From positions 4,879-68,878 of the forward strand of contig CAWBZB010000005.1 of the NCBI GenBank assembly GCA_963793105.1: 64,000 nucleotides of DNA. Reading direction: 5' to 3'. This document shows, piece after piece, positions 54,823 to 63,646 of this stretch; positions within the stretch are counted from its first letter, which is position 1; each line of letters begins with the position of its first letter. This DNA comes from UBA10649 sp963793105 (GTDB taxonomy: Bacteria; Actinomycetota; Actinomycetes; S36-B12). The position numbers were made by a program, and so were the translations under genes. A model generated the notes under the pieces. It saw only the letters and a list, made by a program, of their open reading frames with translations, searched no databases and was not told the origin of the DNA.

Positions 54823-55569
54823 ATGACCGCCGAGAAGCCCGACCCCGTCGAGTCCTCCACACCGGTGCAGGACGCAGGCGCCCGTGCGTCATCGTCGGCG
54901 CTGCTGTCACAGCTGGCCTTCCGGCCGAGCCGTCCCCACCTGGTCATCGGGATGCTGTTCGCGATCCTCGGCCTGCTCGTGACGCTGGCCCTCGTCAGGC
55001 CCGCGGAGGAGGAGCCCTGGCGCAACGCCCGCACCGAGGACCTGGTGCAGATCCTTGACGACCTGAGCTCGCGGCAGGACCGGCTGGACGCGGAGTCCGC
55101 CCGGCTCGCGGTGCTCCAGCGCGACCTCGAGGCGGGTTCGACCGTCGAGGCCATCGCCGAGTCCCAGCGGCGGCTGGAGGCCCTTCAGGTCATGACGGGA
55201 ACGACGCCCGTGAGCGGACCGGGCGTGACGATCACCATCACCGACCCGGAGGGACTCGTGGATGCCGCGGTCGTGCTGGACGCGGTCCAGGAGCTGCGGG
55301 ACGCCGGCGCCGAGGCCCTGCAGGTGGGGCAGTCGCGCATCGTCGTGGACTCATGGTTCGCGGACAGCGACCAGGGCGTGGTCGTCGACGGCGAGCCCGT
55401 CGTCGGCCCGATCCGCATCGTCGCGATCGGCGACCCCGACACGATGACGGCGGCAATGAGCATTCCCGGGGGACTGGCCGACTCCGTGCGAACCCGCGGG
55501 GCCGATTTTGCCGCTTCGAGCGCTCAGTCGCTCAGCATCTCCGTTACAGTTCCCGAGACGACGAACTAG
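54823..55569 (+). CDS. DUF881 membrane-anchored protein (second copy)
   Basis: A 248-residue protein similar in plan to the gene before sbp: polar N-terminus, one helix (about 42-60), a coiled-coil (about 75-120) and the DUF881 domain (VSGPGVTITITDPEG, VVLDAVQELRDAGAEALQVGQSR). ATG four bases after sbp. AGGAGG overlapping its stop serves gcvH. Confidence 0.9.
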   Translation: MTAEKPDPVESSTPVQDAGARASSSALLSQLAFRPSRPHLVIGMLFAILGLLVTLALVRPAEEEPWRNARTEDLVQILDDLSSRQDRLDAESARLAVLQRDLEAGSTVEAIAESQRRLEALQVMTGTTPVSGPGVTITITDPEGLVDAAVVLDAVQELRDAGAEALQVGQSRIVVDSWFADSDQGVVVDGEPVVGPIRIVAIGDPDTMTAAMSIPGGLADSVRTRGADFAASSAQSLSISVTVPETTN

Positions 55570-55577
55570 GAGGCCGG

Positions 55578-55961
55578 ATGTATCCCGAGGAGCTGCGGTA
55601 CACCGCCGAGCACGAGTGGGTGCGCAGCACGGATGCGGGCACCGTGGTCTTCGGGATCACGGCCTACGCCCAGGACTCCCTGGGCGACATCGTGTACGTG
55701 TCCCTGCCGGCAGTGGGGGAGACGCTGGACGCGGGCAGCCCCTGCGGCGAGGTCGAGTCCACCAAGAGCGTGAGCGACATCTACGCACCGGTGGCCGGCG
55801 AGGTCGTCGCAAGGAACGACGGGCTCGATGGCGCTCCCGAAGCGGTGAACAGCGATCCGTACGGGACCGGCTGGATGGTCGAGATGCGGCCCTCCGACAG
55901 CTCGGCCGTGGACGGACTGCTCACCGCGGCGGACTACCGCGCGCTGGTGGAGAAGGGTTAG
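55578..55961 (+). CDS. gcvH: Glycine cleavage system H protein
   Basis: Lipoyl carrier of glycine cleavage, shuttling the aminomethyl group between GcvP, GcvT and lipoamide dehydrogenase. The 127-residue protein has the lipoylation site GEVESTKSVSD (Lys63) and the family start LRYTAEHEWVR. Excellent AGGAGG before the ATG. gcvP lies 2.9 kb downstream; I see no gcvT in this window. Confidence 0.96.
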   Translation: MYPEELRYTAEHEWVRSTDAGTVVFGITAYAQDSLGDIVYVSLPAVGETLDAGSPCGEVESTKSVSDIYAPVAGEVVARNDGLDGAPEAVNSDPYGTGWMVEMRPSDSSAVDGLLTAADYRALVEKG

Positions 55962-55974
55962 GGACGTCGTCGGC

Positions 55975-56484
55975 ATGAAATGTCCAAGCTGCGGGCACGT
56001 GAGCGGCCCCGAGGATCGCTTCTGCGGTGCGTGCGGGATTCCGCTGTCCGCCGAGGCCTTCGACAGCCTCGAGCACACCGGGTCGATCACCTCGATCATC
56101 TCCTCTGGCCCGGGGACCGGGTCCGGGGCCATGAGCCCGGTCGGCTCGGGCCGCCAGTACGAGCTGCCCTCGGGCAGCGCCCTCCTCGTGGTCCATCGCG
56201 GACCCGGTGAGGGGCAGGAGTTCGTCCTCCCCGAGTCCGAGGGGGTGCTGAAGGTCGGGCGGGCGCCGGACGCCGCGGTCTTCCTCGACGACGTCACCGT
56301 CAGTCGCCAGCACGCGGAGTTCCGCCATGGCGCCGAGGGCTGGAGCGTCCGGGACGTGGGCAGCCTGAACGGGACGTACGTCAATCGGGTGCGGGTCGAG
56401 GACCAGCAGCTCAACGGTGGCGACGAGGTCCAGATCGGCAAGTTCCGCTTCGTCTTCCTGCTCGGGCTCGACGCGGTGACATGA
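55975..56484 (+). CDS. Zinc-ribbon FHA-domain protein (GarA/OdhI-like)
   Basis: A 169-residue protein: a four-Cys zinc ribbon (Cys3, 6, 17, 20: CPSCG, FCGACG), a Ser/Gly-rich linker with the sequence EHTGSITSIIS, and an FHA domain (about 88-160: VLKVGRAPDAAVFLDDVTVSRQHAEF, GSLNGTYVNRVRV). GarA/OdhI bind and inhibit 2-oxoglutarate dehydrogenase when unphosphorylated and are controlled by serine/threonine kinases at an N-terminal ETTS motif. Here that motif is absent and Thr/Ser residues of the linker may take its place. Located between gcvH and the MerR gene as GarA is elsewhere. Confidence 0.88.
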   Translation: MKCPSCGHVSGPEDRFCGACGIPLSAEAFDSLEHTGSITSIISSGPGTGSGAMSPVGSGRQYELPSGSALLVVHRGPGEGQEFVLPESEGVLKVGRAPDAAVFLDDVTVSRQHAEFRHGAEGWSVRDVGSLNGTYVNRVRVEDQQLNGGDEVQIGKFRFVFLLGLDAVT

Positions 56485-57206
56485 CCGACGGTGTCGGCGA
56501 CCCCGTACCGCCCGTCGTGTCAGGAACCATCAGCATCGGCGAGGTCCTGAGTCTTCTGAAGAAGGAGTTCCCGGACGTCACGATCAGCAAGATCCGCTTC
56601 CTGGAGTCCGAGGGCCTGGTGTCCCCGGAGCGCACCTCGTCCGGCTACCGACGATTCGGTCAGCACGACATCGACCAGCTGCGGGCGGTTCTCACGCTCC
56701 AACGAGACCAGTACCTGCCCCTGAAGGTCATCCGCGACCACATCAACGAGGGACTGCCCGAGCCCGGAGCGCCGCCCGCTACACCGATCGCGGGTACCGG
56801 CCTGCGACCGGAGGACTTCCGCCCGGGCGCGGGACGCGTGCGCATGACCCGCGAGGAGCTGGCGCAGGCCAGCGCGCTCACGGAGGCGTTTCTCGCCCAG
56901 CTCGAGGACATCGGCCTGATCTGGGCGACCGCCGCCGGCCACTATGACGAGGATGCCCTGGCCATCGCCAGCGTCGTGGCGCGGCTGTCCGCCTTCGGAA
57001 TCGAGGCGCGGCACCTGCGTTCGTTCCGGGTCGTCGCGGATCGCGAGACCGGACTCGTCGAGCAGATGGCCACCCCGTACTCGCAGCCGCGCGACCGGGA
57101 TGCCCGGGCTCGGGAGCAGGAGACGATCCGCGAACTCGCCTCGCTCTTCGTGCAACTGCATGCCGCGCTGCTTCGCGCTGAGCTGATCCGCGGCGGTCGT
57201 GCCTGA
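56481..57206 (+). CDS. ftsR: MerR-family regulator (FtsR-like)
   Basis: A 241-residue regulator with an N-terminal MerR helix-turn-helix (about 15-80: ISIGEVLSLLKKEFPDVTISKIRFLESEGLVSPERTSSGYRRF split over the HTH and wing). A long C-terminal helical domain (about 110-235) has no metal cysteines. Its homologue next to garA in Corynebacterium and Mycobacterium, FtsR, activates ftsZ. Assignment rests on position and domain plan. Overlaps the FHA gene by four bases. Confidence 0.85.
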   Translation: MTDGVGDPVPPVVSGTISIGEVLSLLKKEFPDVTISKIRFLESEGLVSPERTSSGYRRFGQHDIDQLRAVLTLQRDQYLPLKVIRDHINEGLPEPGAPPATPIAGTGLRPEDFRPGAGRVRMTREELAQASALTEAFLAQLEDIGLIWATAAGHYDEDALAIASVVARLSAFGIEARHLRSFRVVADRETGLVEQMATPYSQPRDRDARAREQETIRELASLFVQLHAALLRAELIRGGRA

Positions 57207-57236
57207 TCTCCTGGGCGGAAACCGGGGGAGCGGGGC

Positions 57237-57248
57237 TACCCTGTAGGA
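57237..57248 (+). promoter_or_regulatory. Leaderless-type -10 box of the bifunctional nuclease gene
   Basis: TACCCT, GTAGGA, then GTG at 57249. Spacing six again. GTAGGA could also act as a weak ribosome site if transcription began earlier. Confidence 0.5.
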
Positions 57249-57722
57249 GTGCTGGATCTCGAGGTCGTAGGCGTGCGAGTGGAGATGCCCTCCAACAACC
57301 CGATCGTGCTGCTCCGGGACCGGGAGAGCGGCAAGTACCTGCCGATCTGGGTAGGGGCCGTGGAGGCGACCGCCATCGCCTATGCCCAGCAGGGCATCGT
57401 CCCGCCGCGACCACTGACGCACGACCTCCTGCGCGACATCCTGCAGGCGCTCGGCGTCACGGTGGTGGAGGTCCGCATTACCGCTCTGGAGGACGGCGTC
57501 TTCTACGCGGTCCTCGTCTTCAGCACCGGAGACGAGGTGAGTGCCCGGCCGTCCGACGCCATCGCACTTGCGCTGCGGGTGGACGCGCCGATCCGCGGTG
57601 CCGTGGAGGTCATGGAGGCCGCGGGTATCGACATCCCGGAGGACGAGCCGGCGCCTGACGAGGATCAGGTGGAGAAGTTCCGCGAGTTCCTGGACCAGGT
57701 GTCGCCCGAGGATTTCGGCTGA
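57249..57722 (+). CDS. Bifunctional nuclease family protein (DUF151)
   Basis: A 157-residue DUF151 protein: ILLRDRESGKYLPIWVGAVEATAIA (here VLLRDRESGKYLPIWVG), LTHDLLRDILQALG and the core SARPSDAIALALRVDAPI. A plant homologue has RNase and DNase activity; the bacterial role is unknown. The C-terminal tail is acidic (EDEPAPDEDQVEKF). A standard member of this gene row. Confidence 0.9.
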   Translation: MLDLEVVGVRVEMPSNNPIVLLRDRESGKYLPIWVGAVEATAIAYAQQGIVPPRPLTHDLLRDILQALGVTVVEVRITALEDGVFYAVLVFSTGDEVSARPSDAIALALRVDAPIRGAVEVMEAAGIDIPEDEPAPDEDQVEKFREFLDQVSPEDFG

Positions 57723-57736
57723 CCACAGGTGACTCG

Positions 57737-57817
57737 CAACCTCATCAGGAGGTTGAGACTTTGCCCCGCGACACGCCGACTTCGAGGTTTGACCGCCCGG
57801 GTGCGCGTCCCTAACGT
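57737..57817 (+). promoter_or_regulatory. Promoter with upstream inverted repeat for the second MerR gene
   Basis: TTGACC (57789-57794), 17 bases, TAACGT (57812-57817): the best -35/-10 pair in the window. An inverted repeat CAACCTC-ATCAG-GAGGTTG (57737-57755) lies just before it and could be a MerR-type operator. The 190-base gap after the nuclease gene holds no other gene. Confidence 0.55.
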
Positions 57818-57912
57818 CGGCAGCGCAGGACCTAGGTACCCGAACATCCCGCTAGTGTGTGCATCACCAGCGGGTCGGCCGCTCTTGGGCGGCGCGATGG
57901 CAGGAGGCGGAA

Positions 57913-58527
<615 letters not shown>

Positions 58528-58542
58528 GTCGTGCTCGGGGGC

Positions 58543-58548
58543 TAGTAT
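58543..58548 (+). promoter_or_regulatory. -10 box of the gcvP riboswitch transcript
   Basis: TAGTAT, 20 bases before the first riboswitch helix, gives a transcript starting near 58555. The -35 region is weak. Confidence 0.5.
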
Positions 58549-58567
58549 TGGCCCGCTGACTGATCCC

Positions 58568-58757
58568 GGGCGGGAGAGACCTGGTCCACCAGGCGCCGAA
58601 GGAGCAATCTCCCCGACAACCTCTCAGGCAGCAGGGACCGCTCGGGAGAGGCACCTCTGGAAAGCGGGTCCGGCTCGTCCGGACCCTACCGACGGTGAAA
58701 GCCGGGCTCGCCCGGTGAAGCTCTCAGGTCACGCCCGGCGTGGGAAACAGAGGGGGA
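58568..58757 (+). promoter_or_regulatory. Tandem glycine riboswitch upstream of gcvP
   Basis: Two aptamers in a row. Aptamer I (about 58572-58641) has GGGAGAG, the hallmark GCGCCGAAGGAGCAA, and CTCTCAGGCA followed by AGGGACC. Aptamer II (about 58643-58757) has GGGAGAGGCACC, GACGGTGAAAGCC, GAAGCTCTCAGGTC and ends ACAGAGGGGGA. This order matches the glycine riboswitch class, which usually turns on gcv genes when glycine binds. The gene directly downstream is gcvP. No T-tract terminator is visible, so control may act on translation or by a GC-rich hairpin in 58757-58821. Confidence 0.92.
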
Positions 58758-58821
58758 AGGGCGGTCACGACCGTGGCCGCTGGACCCGTATGCCCCGCAT
58801 ACTCGAACCCTCGAGGCCGCC

Positions 58822-61705
58822 ATGAACGTCAGCATGAGCTCGGACTTCCCGGACCGCCACATCGGGCCGGACGCGGCCGAGGAAGAGCGCATGCTCCGGC
58901 TGCTCGGCTACCCGGACATCGACTCCTTCGTCGGCGCTGTCGTGCCGGACGTCATCCGGTGGCACCAGGACCTGCACCTGCCGGCGGGCTGCAGCGAGGT
59001 CGAGGCGCTGGCCGAGCTGCGGGACCTGGCCGCGAAGAACACGGTCCTGACCAGCATGATCGGCCTGGGCTACTACGGCACTCATCCGCCCGCCGTGATC
59101 GTGCGGAACATCCTGGAGAACCCCGCGTGGTACACGGCCTACACGCCGTACCAGCCCGAGATCTCCCAGGGTCGCCTCGAGGCGCTTCTCAACTTCCAGA
59201 CCATGGTCGAGGACCTCACCGCGCTGCCCGTCGCGGGCTCGTCCCTCCTGGACGAGCCGACTGCTGCGGCCGAGGCGATGACGCTCGCGGTCCGCGTCGC
59301 GAAGGGTGGCGCAGACGCACTGCTCGTCGACGCCGATACCCACCCGCAGACGTTGGCGGTCCTGCAGACGCGAGCCGAGCCACTGGGCATCAATCTGGTG
59401 GTGGCCGACCTGGAGGAGGGACTCCCCGAGGGCGACGTCGCCGGGGTCCTCATCAGCTACCCGGGCACGTCGGGCCGGGTGCGCGACATCGCCCCGCTGA
59501 TCGAGCAGGCGCACGAGAGAGGCGCGCTGGCGATGGTCGCCACCGATCTGCTTGCGTTGACACTGCTCACCCCGCCTGGGGAGCTGGGGGCCGACGTCGT
59601 GGTCGGTTCCGCCCAGCGACTGGGGGTGCCGTTCGGCTTCGGCGGTCCGCACGCCGGATTCATGTCGGTCCGTGCGGGACTCGAGCGCAGCATTCCCGGC
59701 CGACTGGTCGGCGTGAGCGTCGATGCGGACGGCGCCCCCGCCTACCGCCTGGCCCTGCAGACCCGCGAGCAGCACATCCGCCGGGAGAAGGCGACCAGCA
59801 ACATCTGCACCGCGCAGGTGCTCCTGGCCGTGATGTCGAGCATGTACGCCGTCTACCACGGTCCCGACGGGCTCCGGGCGATCGCGGAACGCACCGCGGG
59901 GCGGGCGGCGACGCTGGCGGCGGGGATCCGGCAGGCAGGAGGCGATCTGCATACCGACACCTACTTCGACACCGTGCGCTGGTCGGTCCCCGGCTCCGCC
60001 GACGCGATGACGGCGGCCGCACTGCGAGGAGGGCATCACGATCCGCCGCCTCGATGCCGACACCGTCTCGGCGTCGGTCGACGAGACCACGACCGTGGAG
60101 CACGTCGAGGCCCTGTGGCGGGCCTACGCCCAGGTGAACCCGAGGGCGGCCGACCTGCGGTACGACCAGGTGGTCGGGACGCCCGGGATTCCGGCCGGAC
60201 TGCGTCGCACGAGTCCGTTCCTGACTCATCCGGTGTTCAACACCCACCGCAGCGAGACCTCGATGCTTCGCTACATCCGCCGCCTCGGCGACCGCGACGT
60301 CGCACTCGATCGCGCGATGATCCCGCTCGGATCGTGCACGATGAAGCTGAACGCCACGACCGAGATGGAGCCCATCACCTGGACCGAGTTCGCCGGGGTG
60401 CACCCCTTCGCGCCACTGGACCAGGCGGCCGGCTACCTCGAGCTCATCCGCTCACTGGAGGCGTGGCTGGTCGAGATCACCGGGTACGACGCGGTGTCGT
60501 TGCAGCCCAATGCCGGCTCGCAGGGCGAGTTCGCCGGTCTGCTGGCGATCACCGCGTTCCATCGCGCGAACGGGGACGTCGACAGAGACGTGTGCCTGAT
60601 CCCGAGCAGCGCGCACGGGACGAATGCGGCCAGTGCGGTGATGGCCGGGATGCGCGTCGTCGTGGTGGCGTGCGACGACGAGGGGAACGTGGACGTCGAC
60701 GACCTCCGGGCGAAGATCGCCGCCCATGGCGATCGGCTGGCGGCGCTGATGGTCACCTATCCGTCCACCCACGGGGTGTTCGAGACGGCCATCACCGAGA
60801 TCTGCGGACTCGTGCACGATGCCGGCGGACAGGTCTACGTGGACGGTGCGAACCTCAACGCCCTCGTGGGGCTGGCCAAGCCGGGCAAGTTCGGCGCGGA
60901 CGTCTCGCATCTGAACCTGCACAAGACGTTCTGCATCCCGCACGGCGGTGGCGGACCGGGAGTCGGACCGGTGGCGGCGCGCGCGCACCTCGCTCCCTAC
61001 CTGCCCTCGCACCCCCTGCGTCCGGAGGCGGGGCCGACGGGCCGCGGGCACGACGACGGGGGAGTCGGGCCCGTCAGCGGCGCCCCCTGGGGGAGCGCCG
61101 GGATTCTGCCGATTCCCTGGGCGTACATCCGGATGATGGGGCCGGACGGCCTCCTGCGGGCCACTCAGGTGGCGATCCTGAACGCCAACTACATCGCCGC
61201 CCGGCTGCGCGATCACTACCCGGTCCTGTACTCCGGGGACCGAGGCCTGGTCGCCCATGAGTGCATCCTGGACCTGCGACCGATGACCGCGCAGACGGGT
61301 GTCACCGTCGACGACGTCGCCAAGCGACTCATCGACTACGGCTTCCATGCGCCCACGATGTCCTTCCCCGTGGCTGGGACCTTGATGGTGGAGCCGACCG
61401 AGAGCGAGAACCTGCACGAACTCGACCGGTTCTGCGACGCCATGATCGCCATCAGGGGCGAGATCGACGCCGTGGCGGCGGGCGAGTGGCCGCTGGAGGA
61501 CAGTCCGCTGCGTCAGGCCCCGCACACCGTCGACTGCCTGGTCGGGCCCTGGGACCACGCCTATCCGGCGCGCCTCGCGGCGTTCCCGGTCGAGGGACTG
61601 CGTCAGGACAAGTACTGGCCGCCGGTGCGGCGGATCGACGGGGCCTATGGCGATCGCCACCTGGTGTGCTCCTGCCCGCGTCCGGAGGAACTGGCGGCCA
61701 CGTGA
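58822..61705 (+). pseudogene. gcvP: Glycine dehydrogenase (GcvP, P-protein), one frameshift
   Basis: Decarboxylating PLP enzyme of glycine cleavage. First frame from ATG 58822: DFPDRHIGPDAAEEERMLRLLG, YGTHPPAVIVRNILENPAWYTAYTPYQ, to about 60023. The rest (to 61705) is in another frame and includes SEPLGSCTMKLNA-type sequence (IPLGSCTMKLN), the PLP lysine in NLHKTFCIPHGGGGPG and FPVAGTLMVEPTESE. Restoring two bases at CTGCGAGG (60022-60029), as in CTGCGCGAGG, gives LREEGITIRRLDA and a 961-residue single-chain P-protein. A true two-gene P-protein (gcvPA/gcvPB) is unlikely, as the join is mid-domain without start signals. Real loss or an error. Confidence 0.9.
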
Positions 61706-62118
61706 TCGCGGTCTTCGACATCGACGGCGTGCTCGCGGACGCCACGCATCGACAGCACCACCTCGAGCGTCGGCCGAAGGACTGGGATGCCTTCTTCGCC
61801 GACGTGGGTGCCGACGGCCTGCTGATCCAGGGTCGTGCGCTTCTGCGCGAGTTCGCCGTGGGGCACGACGTCGTGCTGCTGTCGGGTCGGCCCGAGCGCA
61901 CCCGGCAGGACACCGAGGCATGGCTGGCCCGGCACGACATCGAGGTCTCGCGACTGGTGCTCCGAGCGGACGACGACTATCGGCCCGCGGCCCGCCTGAA
62001 GGCCGACCTCGTCCGTCGCGTCGGCTCGCCCGATGAGATCGTCGTCGTGGTCGACGACGACCTGGCCGTCGTCACGGCCCTCGACGCTCTGGGCTACCGC
62101 GCGCGTGGGTACCCGTAA
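61702..62118 (+). CDS. HAD-like phosphatase/kinase-3'-phosphatase-like protein
   Basis: A 138-residue protein with HAD motifs: FDIDGVLAD (5-13, nucleophile Asp), LLSGRPERTR (motif II) and VVVVDDDLAVV (motif IV). It resembles the phosphatase half of polynucleotide kinase proteins and the HAD proteins next to gcvP in actinobacteria. Substrate unknown. GTG at 61702 overlaps the gcvP stop (GTGA); the frame open upstream is shadow within gcvP. Confidence 0.8.
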   Translation: MIAVFDIDGVLADATHRQHHLERRPKDWDAFFADVGADGLLIQGRALLREFAVGHDVVLLSGRPERTRQDTEAWLARHDIEVSRLVLRADDDYRPAARLKADLVRRVGSPDEIVVVVDDDLAVVTALDALGYRARGYP

Positions 62119-62163
62119 GCGCTTGCGCTACATTGAGCCCTCCAACAACTCGAAAGGCAAGCA

Positions 62164-62547
62164 ATGGCCGCGGATTTCGGCACGTTCATCATCCAGATGC
62201 TCTGGATCTTCGTGTTCGTCATGTTCTTCTTCATCTTCCTGCGCGTGGTCATGGATCTGTTCAGTGATCCCACGCTCAGCGGCGGCGCCAAGGCGGTCTG
62301 GGTCATCTTCCTGATCCTCTTCGCGCCGATCACCGTCCTCGTGTACCTCATCGTCCGTGGCAAGAGCATGGGCGAGCGGGCGGCCGCTCAGTACAAGGCC
62401 GCCGACGAGGCGCAGAAGGCCTACATCCAGTCCGCAGTGGGAAGTGTCTCGCCGGCGGACCAGATCGCCTCGGCGAAGGCCCTTCTCGACGCGGGCACCA
62501 TCTCGCAGGCCGAGTTCGACTCGCTCAAGGCGAAGGCCCTGGCCTAG
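62164..62547 (+). CDS. PLDc_N-SHOCT small membrane protein
   Basis: A 127-residue protein with two hydrophobic segments (about 8-28, 42-65) forming a phospholipase D nuclease N-terminal-like (PLDc_N) unit, a helical linker and a C-terminal SHOCT motif (SPADQIASAKALLDAGTISQAEFDSLKAK, about 96-125; key positions Leu-x-x-Gly-x-Ile-Glu-type). SHOCT is a short oligomerisation motif. Function unknown. TACATT (62129-62134) is a likely -10 box and GAAAGG a ribosome site. A strong hairpin follows. Confidence 0.85.
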   Translation: MAADFGTFIIQMLWIFVFVMFFFIFLRVVMDLFSDPTLSGGAKAVWVIFLILFAPITVLVYLIVRGKSMGERAAAQYKAADEAQKAYIQSAVGSVSPADQIASAKALLDAGTISQAEFDSLKAKALA

Positions 62548-62556
62548 CACCACCCG

Positions 62557-62593
62557 CGATGTCCCCGCCCGGTTTCGCCGGGCGGGGACATCG
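62557..62593 (+). terminator. 16-bp hairpin terminator
   Basis: Bases 62557-62572 and 62578-62593 pair perfectly (16 GC-rich pairs) with loop TTTCG. There is no T-tract, as is common in high-GC genomes. It ends the SHOCT gene and could also end the opposing gene (stop at 62643). Confidence 0.8.
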
Positions 62594-62642
62594 TCATGTA
62601 CGGGCCCCTGCGGTCATCTCCGGGCCCGTGCGGCGCCCAGGG

Positions 62643-63410
62643 TCACCGCTTGCGGATGCTCTCCTCGAGGTGGGGGCGGGCGGCCACGAGCGACGGTCCG
62701 TACCAGGTCAGCATCCGACCGTCGATGAGGGCCGTCGGGGTTCGGGTGAAGGCCGCGGGACCGTCGTCCGCCGAGAAGGCATACGGCTCGTCGGGAAGCA
62801 GGACGACGTCGAGGCCCATCCGGTCGAGCTCCTCCACGTCGACCTTCGGATAGCGATCGGCGTGGTTGGCGAAGACGTGCTGGCACCCGAGCCGCTGCAG
62901 GAGGTCGCCGGCGAACGTGTCGCGTCCGACCACCATCCACGGGTCCCGCCAGATGACCGCCGCGGTCCGGACTCCGGCAAGCTGCGGGGGCTCGGCCCAC
63001 ACCGCACGAGCCGACCCGAGCCAGTCTGGGATACCCCAGCCCAGTCCGGATTCGAAGAGCCGTTCCAGCGAGCTCAGGGCGCCCTCGACCGACTCGGTTC
63101 GGGTGACCCAGACCGGGATGCCGGCATCCCGCAGACGCCGGACGTCCAACTCGCGGTTCTCCTCCTGGTTGGCGATCACCAGGTCCGGCTCGAGCGCCAC
63201 GATCGCCTTCCAGTCCGGGTTCTTGGTGCCCCGGATCCGCTGCACCTGCAGCTCCGGTGGCTGCGTGCACCACTGCGTGGCCGCCACGATGGCTCCCGGA
63301 CGCGTCTGGGCGAGCGACTCGGTCAGTGACGGGACGAGGGACACCACGCGCGCGACCTGCGGTGGCCGCGCGACCGGAGCCCCGAGGTCGTCGAGGGGGA
63401 CGGTGCTCAC
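62643..63410 (-). CDS. Helical-backbone metal/cobalamin-binding protein (BtuF-like), no signal peptide
   Basis: A 255-residue substrate-binding fold of the BtuF/FhuD class: RVVSLVPSLTESLAQTRPGAIVAAT, NPDWKAIVALEPDLVIANQEENR and VWVTRTESVEGAL. There is no signal peptide or lipobox: the family domain starts at residue about 20, after a short polar N-terminus. So the protein is likely cytoplasmic, and may bind a cofactor rather than feed an importer; no transporter genes are near. The GTG/ATG start at 63410 has GGGCGTGAGC upstream only. Substrate unknown. Confidence 0.8.
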   Translation of the reverse strand: MSTVPLDDLGAPVARPPQVARVVSLVPSLTESLAQTRPGAIVAATQWCTQPPELQVQRIRGTKNPDWKAIVALEPDLVIANQEENRELDVRRLRDAGIPVWVTRTESVEGALSSLERLFESGLGWGIPDWLGSARAVWAEPPQLAGVRTAAVIWRDPWMVVGRDTFAGDLLQRLGCQHVFANHADRYPKVDVEELDRMGLDVVLLPDEPYAFSADDGPAAFTRTPTALIDGRMLTWYGPSLVAARPHLEESIRKR

Positions 63411-63453
63411 GCCCGGAGGCTAGTCGCACGACGCTTCGTCTTCGCGCGCAATC

Positions 63454-63646
63454 GGTCAGGTCGATTGACTTGACCGTTTTGACCAGTCAGGTGACCGGTC
63501 AGACCAAACTGACCGGTCAGCATGACCACGACCCGAACAGGTGTTCGAAATCTCGTACACGTGTTCGATTTATGACCGATGACTGCTTGCACGAGCAAGC
63601 GTATGACCGGTATAGCGCGAATGGACTGGTCAACACCCGGATGACC
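63454..63646. repeat. Array of TGACC/GGTCA half-sites
   Basis: TGACC or its complement GGTCA occurs twelve times in 193 bases (starts 63454, 63471, 63480, 63492, 63497, 63510, 63515, 63523, 63573, 63604, 63628, 63642). Two copies form perfect 10-bp palindromes TGACCGGTCA (63492-63501 and 63510-63519), and a third is one base off (63480-63489). Spacing is irregular. Random expectation is well below one or two. Binding protein unknown. Confidence 0.8.
63534..63567. promoter_or_regulatory. Two SOS (LexA) boxes, 20 bp apart
   Basis: CGAAC-AGGT-GTTCG (63534-63547) fits the Gram-positive/actinobacterial LexA site exactly. CGTAC-ACGT-GTTCG (63554-63567) has one mismatch. Start-to-start distance is 20 bases, about two helical turns. 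The controlled gene is not certain: the nearest genes are the BtuF-like gene (minus strand) and whatever starts at the right edge. Confidence 0.65.

Noticed and set aside
58822..61705. Two-gene P-protein (gcvPA/gcvPB)
   Set aside because: The break falls inside a conserved segment, no ribosome site or natural start is present, and a two-base change restores a full single-chain enzyme.
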